Below are positions 18,347-26,545 of a stretch of DNA of 64,000 bases, piece by piece (within the stretch, counting starts at the first letter, position 1; the number at the start of each line of letters is the position of its first letter). Source of the stretch: Oerskovia paurometabola. Lineage in GTDB: Bacteria > Actinomycetota > Actinomycetes > Actinomycetales > Cellulomonadaceae. The translations under genes were made by a program, and so were the position numbers. The stretch is from the NCBI RefSeq assembly GCF_016907365.1, contig NZ_JAFBBV010000001.1, positions 1,364,001 to 1,428,000 of the forward strand, read 5' to 3'. Under the pieces are notes generated by a model that made no database searches, had not been told where the DNA came from, and saw nothing but the letters and a program-made list of their open reading frames with translations.

Positions 18347-18916
18347 CTACTGGCCCAGCCGGTCCTTGGTCCACTGCTCGCGCGCCTGCTCGTACTGGAC
18401 CGCGCACTCCTGCTGCGCGGCGACCGTGATGGCGCCGTCGAGGCACTGCTGGTTGTCGAGCTCGACGTCCCACATGGCGAGCCCGCCCAGCATCGACAGC
18501 GACATGGTCGCGGTCAGGCCCAGCCCGACGGCGACCGCGGGCAGCAGCGCGCCGCCCAGGCGGGCGCGCCAGACCGCGCGCATCGCGCGGACCCCGAACA
18601 CGATGGTCACGACCGCGAAGAAGAGGCTCGAGACCCGCCACGGGAACGCGAGCGAGCTCGTGACGAGCGTGACGAGCATGAGCAGCCCGAAGTGCAGCAC
18701 CTGCCGCGTCGTCGCGCGCAGCGTGTCGGGGTCGACGGGCACGGGAGGTTCGCCCGGTGCGGGAGGGCCGCCGGCGGGACGCCCGGGCCGGGCCTGACCC
18801 GGCGGCACGCCCTGGGTGGGGGGAGCCGGGGGGCCCTGCACCGGGGGAGGGGTGGGCTTGCGCGCCTCGTCGGTCGGCTTCTGGCCGGGACGTGGGGGCG
18901 CGTACGGGTTGCCCAT
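18347..18916 (-). CDS. Proline-rich membrane protein, unknown function
   Basis: 189 residues. The first 65 are Pro/Gly-rich and cytoplasmic in character (NPYAPPRPGQKPTDEARKP at the start). Then come three or four hydrophobic segments and a charged C-terminus with two cysteines (NQQCLDGA and QQECAVQY) that could form a disulfide outside the membrane. Mycobacteria have a proline-rich transmembrane gene (Rv0954) at the same sucD-perM locus, but on a different strand relation, so homology is uncertain. Convergent with the PerM-like gene, 21 nt apart. Confidence 0.7.
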   Translation of the reverse strand: MGNPYAPPRPGQKPTDEARKPTPPPVQGPPAPPTQGVPPGQARPGRPAGGPPAPGEPPVPVDPDTLRATTRQVLHFGLLMLVTLVTSSLAFPWRVSSLFFAVVTIVFGVRAMRAVWRARLGGALLPAVAVGLGLTATMSLSMLGGLAMWDVELDNQQCLDGAITVAAQQECAVQYEQAREQWTKDRLGQ

Positions 18917-19013
18917 GGGCAGCTCCTCGGTGCTTCGCGGGTGGCGACGGCGCGGACCGGTGCGCAGCCCCCGCCCGGTGGAGGGAGCAGACCGGCACCT
19001 CTCCGGCGCGGAC

Positions 19014-19076
19014 TAGGGTGGTACCTGGCTTTTCTCCCCCCATTCTCCACCACTGCCGACGCCTCCGAGGAGCACC
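19014..19076 (+). promoter_or_regulatory. purN promoter and SD
   Basis: -10 TAGGGT at 19014-19019, then a 57-nt leader with GAGGAG just before the GTG start. No riboswitch motif seen. Confidence 0.5.
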
Positions 19077-19718
19077 GTGCGCACACCTTCCGGTCAGCCC
19101 ATCGACACGACGAGCGCGGCGCGGGTCGTCGTCCTGGTCTCGGGGGCGGGCAGCAACCTCGCTGCGCTCCTCGCGGCGCACGAGGACCCCGCCTACGGGG
19201 CGCGGGTCGTGGGTGTCGTCACGGACAAGCCGGGCGCGGGGGCGCTCGACCTGGCGCGCGAGGCGGGGGTCGCGTCGGTCGTCGTCGCGCCGGGCGACTT
19301 CGCGGACCGCGACGCGTGGAACGACGGCGTCGCGGAGGCCGTGGCGGTCTTCTCGCCGGACCTGGTGGTCCTCGCGGGCTTCATGCGCATCCTGAGCCCG
19401 GCGTTCGTGGACCGGTTCGCGGGCCGGACGATCAACACGCACCCGGCGTTGCTGCCGTCCTTCCCGGGCGCCCACGGGGTGCGCGACGCGCTCGCGTACG
19501 GCGTCAAGGTCACGGGCTGCACGGTCCACGTGGTCGACAACGGCGTGGACACGGGGCCGATCATCGCGCAGGCGACCGTGGCGGTCGAGGACGCCGACGA
19601 CGAGTCCACGCTGCACGAGCGCATCAAGGTCGCCGAGCGGGCGCTGCTGGTCGAGACGGTCGGCCGGGCGGCGCGCGAGGGCCTGCGGGTCGAGGGTCGC
19701 CGGGCGCTGCTGGGCTGA
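19077..19718 (+). CDS. purN: Phosphoribosylglycinamide formyltransferase
   Basis: Third step of purine synthesis, transferring a formyl group from 10-formyl-THF to GAR. 213 residues. The phosphate loop is VLVSGAGSNLAALL, and catalytic Asn and His lie in INTHPALLPSFPGAHG with the Asp in VDNGVDTGPIIAQA. The start is GTG at 19077 with SD GAGGAG 3-4 nt upstream. Near purH but separated by an ArsR/SRPBCC pair, unlike the adjacent purN-purH of mycobacteria, so that pair looks inserted. Confidence 0.95.
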   Translation: MRTPSGQPIDTTSAARVVVLVSGAGSNLAALLAAHEDPAYGARVVGVVTDKPGAGALDLAREAGVASVVVAPGDFADRDAWNDGVAEAVAVFSPDLVVLAGFMRILSPAFVDRFAGRTINTHPALLPSFPGAHGVRDALAYGVKVTGCTVHVVDNGVDTGPIIAQATVAVEDADDESTLHERIKVAERALLVETVGRAAREGLRVEGRRALLG

Positions 19719-19751
19719 CGCCACGTGTCGCACGAGAGGGGTTCACCTGTT

Positions 19752-19812
19752 CGAGACGGGTGCTTGGACGACGGTCCGGGGGGACCCGTCTCGGACGGGA
19801 AGACCCGTCTCG
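19752..19812 (+). terminator. purN terminator with two alternative right arms
   Basis: Left arm CGAGACGGGT (19752-19761) can pair with either of two identical right arms at 19784-19793 and 19803-19812. Confidence 0.55.
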
Positions 19813-19835
19813 CGGCAGGCCGTTGAATCGGCCTC

Positions 19836-19887
19836 TTGACCTGCTCCTTGATCAACGAGTACGTTGATCAACGTAACTGTTGATCAC
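19836..19887 (+). promoter_or_regulatory. ArsR-gene promoter with three phased TTGATCAA operators
   Basis: -35 TTGACC (19836-19841), 18-nt spacer, -10 TACGTT (19860-19865). TTGATCAA at 19848 and 19864 and TTGATCA at 19880 are exactly 16 bp apart and cover the spacer, -10 and start site, as expected for autorepression. Confidence 0.65.
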
Positions 19888-19902
19888 GACGAGCAGGCCG
19901 AC

Positions 19903-20286
19903 ATGACCCTCCTGGACGACCCGCACGACGAGTCAGGCACCGACGACCTCGACCGCGCGTTCCTCGCGCTGGCCGACCCGGTCCGCCGGAGCATCGTCGC
20001 CACGCTGTCCAGAGGACCGGCAACGGTCAACGAGCTCGCCGCACCCTTCCCCATCACGAAGCAGGCCGTGTCCCGGCACATCCAGGTCCTCGAGACCGCG
20101 GGTCTCATCACCCGCAGCCGGGACGGCCAGCGACGACCCTGCCACCTCGACCCCGCCGCGCTCGAACGGCTCACGGCGTGGATCGACGAGTACCGGCTCA
20201 CCGCGGAGCGGCAGTACCGCCGGCTCGACGCCCTCCTCGGGCGGCTCCAGGCACCGTCGTCGGACCCATCGAAGGAGCAGTCATGA
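19903..20286 (+). CDS. ArsR-family winged-helix transcriptional regulator
   Basis: 127 residues. The helix-turn-helix spans ALADPVRRSIVATLSRGPATVNELAAPFPITKQAVSRHIQVLETAGLITRSRDGQRRPCHLDPAAL (about residues 22-86; parts only are diagnostic). No metal-binding cysteine pair is seen, so it is not an As/Cd sensor. This subgroup (SdpR-like) is usually paired with an SRPBCC protein, as here. ATG 19903 is chosen because upstream in-frame codons lie inside the operator array. The stop overlaps the next ATG as ATGA. Confidence 0.88.
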   Translation: MTLLDDPHDESGTDDLDRAFLALADPVRRSIVATLSRGPATVNELAAPFPITKQAVSRHIQVLETAGLITRSRDGQRRPCHLDPAALERLTAWIDEYRLTAERQYRRLDALLGRLQAPSSDPSKEQS

Positions 20287-20771
20287 GCAGCACGCACCCC
20301 ACGACCGTCACGGCCCCTCCGGGGACGCCCTTCATCGAGGTCGTGCGCGACGTCGACGCCCCGCGTCCCCTCGTGTTCCGGGCCTTCACCGACCCGACGC
20401 TCGTCACGCAGTGGCTCGGTCCCCGTCGCTACGAGATGGTCCTCGACCACTGGGACGCCAGGACGGGCGGCTCGTGGGCCTACGCCCACCGCGCGGGCGA
20501 GGAGGAGTACGGGTTCTTCGGCACGTTCCACTCGGTCGTCCCGGACACCCGGGCCGTCCAGACCTTCGAGTTCGCTGGTGCCCCCGGGCACGTGAGCCTC
20601 GACGAGGTCACGTTCGAGGACCTGCCGGGCGGCGGGACCAGGATCGTCACGCGCTCGGTCCACCAGTCGGTCGAGGCGCGGGACGCCATGGTCGGCTCGG
20701 GCATGGCCGACGGCATGAGCGAGGGCTACGACCGCCTCGACGAGCTGCTGGCCTCGGACGTCGTCGCCTGA
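20283..20771 (+). CDS. SRPBCC/AHSA1 (START-like) domain protein
   Basis: 162 residues with the Activator-of-Hsp90 ATPase homologue 1-like fold. The start IEVVRDVDAPRPLVFRAFTDPTLVTQWLGP, MVLDHWDARTGGSWAY in the middle and the long C-terminal helix GMSEGYDRLDELL form the hydrophobic-ligand cavity. Function is unknown; these proteins are commonly encoded with an ArsR regulator and may bind a lipophilic ligand. Translationally coupled to the regulator gene. Confidence 0.85.
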   Translation: MSSTHPTTVTAPPGTPFIEVVRDVDAPRPLVFRAFTDPTLVTQWLGPRRYEMVLDHWDARTGGSWAYAHRAGEEEYGFFGTFHSVVPDTRAVQTFEFAGAPGHVSLDEVTFEDLPGGGTRIVTRSVHQSVEARDAMVGSGMADGMSEGYDRLDELLASDVVA

Positions 20772-20811
20772 CGGCGGCCCTCCGCCGCCGAGGCCCGCAG
20801 CGCCCTCCGTC

Positions 20812-20866
20812 GAGATGCGGCGATTTGGGGTCCGGTGCGCTCTCCGACCCCAGGTGGCCGCATCTC
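20812..20866 (+). terminator. Nested hairpin after the SRPBCC gene
   Basis: Outer arms 20812-20821/20857-20866 (10 bp), symmetric 4-nt internal loop, inner arms 20826-20832/20846-20852 (7 bp), 13-nt loop. Confidence 0.6.
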
Positions 20867-20913
20867 ACGTGCAGCCCAGCGCGCCGAGACACGTGCAGCC
20901 CAGCGCGCCGAGA
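20866..20913. repeat. Perfect 24-bp tandem duplication
   Basis: Two identical adjacent 24-bp copies, 20866-20889 and 20890-20913, starting CACGTGCAGCCCAGC. They lie directly after the SRPBCC hairpin and within the 415-bp gene-free stretch before purH. Confidence 0.85.
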
Positions 20914-20947
20914 CTCGTGACACCCCGCCGTTCGGAACCCGGGGGCG

Positions 20948-21010
20948 GGCCCGACGGCGCCACGCGCCCCGGGGGAGCGGGGCGCCCCGGGTGCGGGGCG
21001 CCGTCGGGCC
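20948..21010. repeat. Large GC palindrome upstream of purH promoter
   Basis: Arms 20948-20961 and 20997-21010 (14 bp) are built from the dispersed-repeat core GCCCGACGGCGCC. A second hairpin (21011-21022 with 21033-21044) follows and abuts the purH -10 element. Confidence 0.65.
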
Positions 21011-21043
21011 ACCGCGCCCCGGACCGCCCGCCCCGGGGCGCGG

Positions 21044-21136
21044 TAGGATCGGAGGCGGCCGCGACTGGCGAGGGTGGGAACGACCACCGGGGAGCGTCCG
21101 ATCGACCTGTTGGTGCGTCGTCCGCCTGGGCGCCTG
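21044..21136 (+). ncRNA. ZTP (pfl) riboswitch controlling purH, with promoter
   Basis: -10 TAGGAT at 21044-21049. The RNA carries the conserved pfl elements GCGACTGGCG (21061-21070), CCACCGGGGAGCG (21084-21096) and GCCTGGGC (21124-21131), in the right order before a purine gene. ZTP riboswitches sense ZMP/ZTP, which accumulates when 10-formyl-THF is short, and switch on folate and purine genes. The SD GGAG lies at 21176-21180, about 45 nt after the aptamer. CCTGGGT in the platform can pair with ACCCACAGG next to the SD, so translational control is plausible. Confidence 0.88.
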
Positions 21137-21186
21137 GGTGACCGGTATCTTCCCGCGACCCGCTGACGACCCACAGGAGCCCCTTG

Positions 21187-22857
21187 ATGTCCGCAAGCTC
21201 GCCCGCAGCCCCCACCTCTCCCGACGTCCAGATCGCCGACGACGCCCAGCGCCCCGTGCGCCGCGCCCTCCTGAGCGTCTACGACAAGACCGGCCTCGTC
21301 GAGCTCGCCACGGCTCTGCACGCCGCGGGCGTCGAGCTCGTCTCGACCGGCTCGACCGCGTCCACGATCGCCGCCGCCGGAGTCCCCGTGACCAAGGTCG
21401 AGGACCTCACCGGGTTCCCCGAGTGCCTCGAGGGGCGCGTCAAGACGCTGCACCCGCGCGTGCACGCCGGCATCCTCGCGGACACCCGCAAGCAGGACCA
21501 CCTCGACCAGCTCGCGCAGCTCGAGATCGCACCGTTCGAGCTCGTGGTCGTCAACCTCTACCCGTTCGCGGACACGGTCGCGTCGGGCGCCGGTCCGGAC
21601 GCCGTGATCGAGCAGATCGACATCGGCGGCCCCTCGATGGTCCGCGCCGCGGCGAAGAACCACCCGAGCGTGGCCGTCGTCGTCGACCCGGCCGCGTACG
21701 GCGACGCGGTCGCCGCGGTCCAGCGCGGCGGCTTCACGTACGCCCAGCGCAAGGCGCTCGCGGCGCAGGCGTTCGTGCACACCGCGACCTACGACGTCGC
21801 GGTCGCGTCCTGGATGAGCAGCGTCGTCGCGCCCACGGACGCCGCGGAGGTCGACGGCGAGACCGTCCACACCGGCTTCCCCGCCTGGGTCGGCGCCACC
21901 TGGGACCGTGCCGACGTGCTGCGCTACGGCGAGAACCCGCACCAGCGCGCCGCGCTCTACACCAACGGGCACGGCGCCACGGGCCTCGCGCAGGCGACCC
22001 AGCTCCACGGCAAGGCCATGAGCTACAACAACTACGTCGACGCGGACGCCGCGTGGCGTGCCGCGCACGACCACGGCGACGCCCCGACGGTCGCGATCAT
22101 CAAGCACGCCAACCCGTGCGGTGTCGCGGTCGGCGCCGACGTCGCCGACGCGCACGCCAAGGCTCACGCGACCGACCCGGTCTCCGCGTACGGCGGGGTC
22201 ATCGCGACCAACGCGGTGGTGAGCGCGGCCGCGGCCGAGCAGATCGCGGGCGTGTTCACCGAGGTCGTCGTGGCCCCGGGCTACGAGCCTGAGGCGCTCG
22301 AGATCCTCTCGCGCAAGAAGAACGTCCGCCTGCTCCAGGTCGACGGCGCCCCGAGCGCGGGCGTCGAGATCCGGCCCATCTCGGGCGGTCTGCTCATGCA
22401 GCAGGTCGACCGCATCGACGCCGCGTCCGAGACCGGCGGCGACAGCCCCGCGTCGTGGACGCTCGCGACGGGCGAGGCCGCGGACGCCGAGACGCTCGCG
22501 GACCTCGAGTTCGCGTGGCGGGCCGTGCGCGCCGCGAAGTCGAACGCGATCCTGCTCGCCAAGGGCGGGGCTGCGGTCGGCATCGGGATGGGGCAGGTCA
22601 ACCGCGTCGACTCGTGCCGCCTGTCGGTCGAGCGCGCCAACACGCTCGGCGCCGAGGGCGAGGAGCGTGCGCGCGGCTCGGTCGCCGCGTCCGACGCGTT
22701 CTTCCCCTTCGCGGACGGTCTGCAGGTCCTGCTCGACGCGGGAGTGAAGGCCGTGGTCCAGCCCGGTGGGTCGGTCCGTGACGACGAGGTCATCGCGGCG
22801 GCGCAGGCGGCCGGCGTCACGCTGTACCTGACGGGCACGCGCCACTTCGCGCACTGA
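21187..22857 (+). CDS. purH: Bifunctional AICAR formyltransferase / IMP cyclohydrolase
   Basis: Last two steps of IMP synthesis. 556 residues. The N-terminal IMP cyclohydrolase (MGS-like) shows [18 protein letters not shown] and [13 protein letters not shown]. The C-terminal AICAR transformylase shows [15 protein letters not shown], the catalytic Lys-His pair in [13 protein letters not shown], and [12 protein letters not shown]. The ATG at 21187 has SD AGGAG 6-7 nt upstream. An N-terminal extension of about 20 residues precedes the core. Its substrate ZMP is the riboswitch ligand, so the enzyme is induced by its own accumulating substrate. Confidence 0.97.
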   Translation: MSASSPAAPTSPDVQIADDAQRPVRRALLSVYDKTGLVELATALHAAGVELVSTGSTASTIAAAGVPVTKVEDLTGFPECLEGRVKTLHPRVHAGILADTRKQDHLDQLAQLEIAPFELVVVNLYPFADTVASGAGPDAVIEQIDIGGPSMVRAAAKNHPSVAVVVDPAAYGDAVAAVQRGGFTYAQRKALAAQAFVHTATYDVAVASWMSSVVAPTDAAEVDGETVHTGFPAWVGATWDRADVLRYGENPHQRAALYTNGHGATGLAQATQLHGKAMSYNNYVDADAAWRAAHDHGDAPTVAIIKHANPCGVAVGADVADAHAKAHATDPVSAYGGVIATNAVVSAAAAEQIAGVFTEVVVAPGYEPEALEILSRKKNVRLLQVDGAPSAGVEIRPISGGLLMQQVDRIDAASETGGDSPASWTLATGEAADAETLADLEFAWRAVRAAKSNAILLAKGGAAVGIGMGQVNRVDSCRLSVERANTLGAEGEERARGSVAASDAFFPFADGLQVLLDAGVKAVVQPGGSVRDDEVIAAAQAAGVTLYLTGTRHFAH

Positions 22858-22935
22858 CCCGTCCGCAGGGCCGGTCCGTCCGCAGGGCGGGTCGGCGCCT
22901 GGCTGGGGCCGAGCATGCGGTTGCCGTCGCTCGAC

Positions 22936-22983
22936 CATGCGGTTGTCGTCCGGATCCACGCGGATCCGGACGACAACCGCATG
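22936..22983. terminator. Perfect 22-bp hairpin between purH and the FAD reductase gene
   Basis: Arms 22936-22957 and 22962-22983, 4-nt loop, no mismatch. A near-copy of the left arm begins at 22911, allowing an alternative fold. It probably terminates both convergent genes. Confidence 0.75.
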
Positions 22984-23034
22984 CTCGGCAGCGGGGCTGG
23001 GGAGCGGGAATCGGCAGCGGGGGGGGCGGGGGGC

Positions 23035-24444
23035 TCAGACGACCGCGTCGCGCAGCCTGCGGCTGGGGTCCGTCGCGACCTCGACGTCCACGTGCAGCGC
23101 CACGTCACGGTTCATGAGCTTGCGCACCTGACCCACCTCGCGCGGCGCGTCGACCACGAGGATCGCGCGCACGGTCGCGAGCCGGTGCCCCTCGGCGTTC
23201 GTGCGGTGCGCCCCCGCCACGGTCTCGAGGTAGAGCGCGGTCCAGCCCTCGTGGCCCGTGGCGCCGCCGCTCGGGTCACCGCGGTAGACGACCTCGTGGA
23301 ACGGCGAGGGCGTGCCGAACAACGCGATGTCGTGCCCGAGCTGCTGCGAGAACACGTACGGCGCGTGCTGGGGGACCGGTGCCAGCCCCAGCAGCTCGCG
23401 GACGGGTTGCGGCTCGGCGGGCATCTCGTCGATCCCGAGGATGGCCCGCACGGTCGGCTCGGGGTCGTGCAGGGCCGCCGACCAGTGCCCGCCGGGCACG
23501 GGCCCGAACACCGCGTTGTCGCGCGTCGCGCAGTCGCCCACGGCGTACAGCCGGCGGAGCGCCTTGAGGGGCAGGTGCCCCGAGGTGCCCGACGGCGCCG
23601 CGACGGTCGGGGGAGCCACGCGCCCTGCGCCGTTGACCCGGATCGAGCCGCGCGGGTCGAGCGGGAGCGTGCCCTTGAGCCACGCGGTCGCGGGCTTGGC
23701 GCCGACCGCGGCCAGGACCAGGTCGCCCTCGATCGTCCGCCCGTCCGCGAGCACCACGGACCGCGGGCCCACCTCGGTGACCTGGGCCCCGGTGAGCAGG
23801 CGAGCGCCGGCGTCGGCGTACCAGCGGACGAGGTGCCCACCGACCTCGGCGCCGAGCTGACGCTCGAGCGGGGTCTGCGCGGCCTCGAGCACCGTGACGT
23901 CGCACCCGGCCTTCGACGCGACCCCGGCGACCTCCGCGCCGATCCAGCCCGCGCCGATCGAGACCAGGCGCGTGCCGGGGGTGAGGCGTTCGCGCAGGTG
24001 AGCAGCGTCGTCGGCGGTGTGCAGGGTCAGGGCGGCCTCCCAGCCGGGCGGGCGCACGGGTTCGGAGCCCAGGGCGAGGACCGCGACGTCGGCCGTGACG
24101 CGTCGGCCGGAGCGGGTCGTGACCGTGACGGACTCGGTGCCGGGCTCGAGGTCGACCGCCGGGTCGTCGAGCAGCGCCTCGTCGGCGAGGACGCTGACGT
24201 CGACCCCGATCTCCTCGGTCAGCCAGGCCGGGTCCGGCCGGGTGAGGAGCTCCTTGGACAGCGGCGGGCGGTCGTAGGGCGGCACCCCCTCCGACCCGAG
24301 GATCGTCACGCGACCCGTGAACCCGTGTGCCCGCAGGGCCGCGACGGTCTGAGCGCCGGCGAGACCTGCGCCCACGACGACGACCGACCCGGCCGCAGGG
24401 CGCCGCGAGTGCGGCAGGACAGCAGTGGTGACTGGTGAGGGCAC
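23035..24444 (-). CDS. FAD-dependent NAD(P)H oxidoreductase (ferredoxin reductase-like)
   Basis: 469-residue pyridine-nucleotide-disulfide oxidoreductase fold. The FAD site is VVVVGAGLAGAQTVAALRAHGF (first Rossmann), with YDRPPLSKELL. The NAD(P) site is LVSIGAGWIGAEVAGVASKAG, and the second FAD contact is LYAVGDCA. No redox CxxxxC is present, so it resembles the reductase partners of ferredoxins (rhodocoxin/putidaredoxin reductase class), with a reductase C-terminal domain carrying an insertion around HAPYVFSQQLGHDIALFG. No ferredoxin gene is adjacent. The GTG at 24442-24444 follows TACCGT by 7 nt, a leaderless arrangement. Confidence 0.9.
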   Translation of the reverse strand: MPSPVTTAVLPHSRRPAAGSVVVVGAGLAGAQTVAALRAHGFTGRVTILGSEGVPPYDRPPLSKELLTRPDPAWLTEEIGVDVSVLADEALLDDPAVDLEPGTESVTVTTRSGRRVTADVAVLALGSEPVRPPGWEAALTLHTADDAAHLRERLTPGTRLVSIGAGWIGAEVAGVASKAGCDVTVLEAAQTPLERQLGAEVGGHLVRWYADAGARLLTGAQVTEVGPRSVVLADGRTIEGDLVLAAVGAKPATAWLKGTLPLDPRGSIRVNGAGRVAPPTVAAPSGTSGHLPLKALRRLYAVGDCATRDNAVFGPVPGGHWSAALHDPEPTVRAILGIDEMPAEPQPVRELLGLAPVPQHAPYVFSQQLGHDIALFGTPSPFHEVVYRGDPSGGATGHEGWTALYLETVAGAHRTNAEGHRLATVRAILVVDAPREVGQVRKLMNRDVALHVDVEVATDPSRRLRDAVV

Positions 24445-24495
24445 GATCCCTACGGTAGTCGGCGGTAGGCTCGGACTCGTGAACTGGTGGGAAGC

Positions 24496-24996
24496 GTGAG
24501 CGACGTCACCGCGCCCGGGCGCGGACCGCACAACGGCACCCCGACGCAGCATCGACCGCCGGCGGCACCCGCCTGGCACCGGCTCGACGGCGCGTCGGAG
24601 ACCGCGGGCGCCGCAGAGGGACAGGCAGCGCCCGGGGACCCGCTCGCACCTGTCGCCCCGCCCTCCGGGATCCCCCGGGTCTCCGGCGGCGACGGGGGTA
24701 CCAAGCCTCTCGACCGGCCGTCGACGGTCGTCGTGCCCGCCCCCCAGAGCAACCTCGCGATGTGGCTCGTCCTCGCCGGGGTGCTGCTCGCGGTCGCGGT
24801 GACGCTGGTCGTCGGGGCGCGCGCGGGAGTGCTGGTCCTCGTGGGGATCCTCGTCGCCGGGGCGGGAGTCCGGGCCTTCCTGCCAGGTCCGGGACCCGTG
24901 GGGCTCACGGTCCGCACCCGCTGGACCGACGTCATCATGTACCTCTTCATGGCTGGCGCCATGGGCACGCTCGCCGTCACCGTCCCCAACATCTGA
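24496..24996 (+). CDS. DUF3017 domain membrane protein
   Basis: 166 residues. A hydrophilic, Pro/Ala-rich first half (about 90 residues) is followed by three membrane helices with GARAGVLVLVGILVAGAGVRAFLPGPGPVGL between, the hallmark of DUF3017. Function unknown; in other actinobacteria it sits next to folD. The GTG at 24496 is preferred over GTG 24487 because GGTGGGAAG supplies an SD. TAGGCT at 24466-24471 is the -10, within the region shared with the divergent reductase. Confidence 0.75.
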   Translation: MSDVTAPGRGPHNGTPTQHRPPAAPAWHRLDGASETAGAAEGQAAPGDPLAPVAPPSGIPRVSGGDGGTKPLDRPSTVVVPAPQSNLAMWLVLAGVLLAVAVTLVVGARAGVLVLVGILVAGAGVRAFLPGPGPVGLTVRTRWTDVIMYLFMAGAMGTLAVTVPNI

Positions 24997-25029
24997 CGGC
25001 CGCTGCGCCCGGGACCGCCCGGGACGGCA

Positions 25030-25063
25030 CGAGGCCCGGCCCGCAGCAGCGGACCGGGCCTCG
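25030..25063. terminator. Bidirectional hairpin between DUF3017 and aquaporin genes
   Basis: Arms 25030-25039 and 25054-25063 (10 bp), extended by GCCC/GGAC-like partial pairing, between two convergent stops. Confidence 0.7.
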
Positions 25064-25085
25064 TCGCGTCGGCAGAGCCGCGGTG

Positions 25086-26171
25086 TCAGGCCTTGGGGGC
25101 CGAGCCGCCGGTCGGCTCGTCGCCCGAGGTGTCGGTGCTCGTGCCCGTCTCCGGGGCCTCGGCGACCTCGACGGTCTCGGTCACCTCGACCGTCTCGACC
25201 GTCTCGACAGCGGCCGGAGCCGCTGCGGCGGGAGACGTCGCTCCCTCGGCGACCGCGGCAGCGGTCGCGGTGCCGGCGGTGCCTGCGGACTTCTCGGCCA
25301 CGACCGCGGCCTCGTCGACCACGAAGACCTCGTCCTCGGCCAGGAGGTCGTCCTGGACGGGGGCGAAGGCGAACGCACGGTAGAACAGGGCGGCGATCGC
25401 CGCGCCCGCGAGCGGGGCGACGATGAAGAGCCAGAGCTGGCTCCAGGTCCACCCGCCGGCGAAGACGGCGGCGGCGAACGAGCGGGCGGGGTTGAGCCCT
25501 GCGTTCGTGAACGGCGCGACGACGATCAGCAGCACCGTGAGGGTCAGGCCGATCGCGACCGGCGCGAGCTTGGAGTTCGAGCGCTTGTCCGTGACGCCGA
25601 GGATCACGCCGACGAAGATGGCGGCCGCGACGATCTCGATGATGAGGGCCGACCAGACGCTGAACGAGAAGGCGCCGTTCGTCGCGGTCGCGAGCGGGGA
25701 GTGCTCCCCGAAGCCGTTGGCGGTCGCGGAGAGGAAGGCCTGCTGCGTCGCGTCGGCGATCAGGCCGCTCTGCTGGAGCACGGGGAGCGCGGAGGCGGGG
25801 ATGGTCGCGAAGAGCACGGCGGAGGCGATGACGCCACCGACGAGCTGGGCGAGCCAGTAGGGGAGGACGTCGGCCCAGGCGGTGCGGCCGCCGATGGCCG
25901 CGCCGAGCGTCACGGCCGGGTTGAAGTGTCCGCCGGACACGTGCCCGACCGCGGCGATCCCTCCGAGCAGCGCGATACCGCCGGCGAGAGCGACGCCGAT
26001 CGTGCCCGTGCCGAGGCCGCCGACGCTGTAGAGCGCTGCGCCGAGGATCGCGAGGACGAGGAAGAACGTGCCGAAGGCTTCGGCGCCGAGCCGGGCGAGC
26101 AGGCTCGGCCCGACCACGACGGTCGTCTCGTCGACGACGACTGCGTCAGGTGCTGAAGTGTCCTGGGACAT
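25086..26171 (-). CDS. Aquaporin / MIP-family channel with acidic repeat tail
   Basis: Channel for water or small neutral solutes, 361 residues. Six helices and two half-helices carry the two NPA motifs GHFNPAVTLG and AGLNPARSFA. Arg after the second NPA is present, as expected for the selectivity filter. The first NPA half-helix is preceded by AVGHVSGG, closer to AqpZ than to glycerol facilitators. After about residue 265 comes an unusual cytoplasmic tail of some 95 residues with Val-Glu-Thr repeats and a Pro/Gly/Asp/Thr-rich end. The ATG at 26169-26171 has SD AGGAAC. The tail length exceeds normal aquaporins. Confidence 0.92.
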   Translation of the reverse strand: MSQDTSAPDAVVVDETTVVVGPSLLARLGAEAFGTFFLVLAILGAALYSVGGLGTGTIGVALAGGIALLGGIAAVGHVSGGHFNPAVTLGAAIGGRTAWADVLPYWLAQLVGGVIASAVLFATIPASALPVLQQSGLIADATQQAFLSATANGFGEHSPLATATNGAFSFSVWSALIIEIVAAAIFVGVILGVTDKRSNSKLAPVAIGLTLTVLLIVVAPFTNAGLNPARSFAAAVFAGGWTWSQLWLFIVAPLAGAAIAALFYRAFAFAPVQDDLLAEDEVFVVDEAAVVAEKSAGTAGTATAAAVAEGATSPAAAAPAAVETVETVEVTETVEVAEAPETGTSTDTSGDEPTGGSAPKA

Positions 26172-26545
26172 GGTGTTCCTGTCTGGTGTCTGTAAGGGGT
26201 CCGGGAAGGCCGGACGTTCGGGATGAACATGCGAGGTCGGTGCAGAACCGGCATCTCGGAGGCATCCTGCCACCGATGTCTGGGAGTTCGCTGATCAGTT
26301 CGTGACCAGTCTCACTCCGCGAGCGCGACCGCGCCAGAGGGGCGGGCCGGGGCCCGCTGGTGGGCGGCGCCGTCGGGGCGTGCCGTGCTCTGCCGCGCGC
26401 ACCGGACGGAAAGTATCTTGATGTCGAGAAGTCGAGTACCCTGGGCGGCGGTCAGCATCAACGGTTCGCGCGCGCGAGTTCCGGCACTCGCCGGTAGCCC
26501 CCGGGCGGCCGCAGGTTCCCCTCGCAGAGTTGGAGTTACCCCCGC
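26172..26545 (+). promoter_or_regulatory. icd control region with TCA-type palindrome
   Basis: 374 bp without a gene. TCTTGATGTCGAGA at 26416-26429 ends 7 nt before the -10 TACCCT (26437-26442), so it covers the -35 region of the icd promoter. The same core overlaps the sucC start site. A partial copy of the dispersed repeat lies at 26364-26377. The icd mRNA leader is about 95 nt with no recognised riboswitch. The first 100 bp serve the divergent aquaporin gene; I see nothing else there. Confidence 0.6.
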
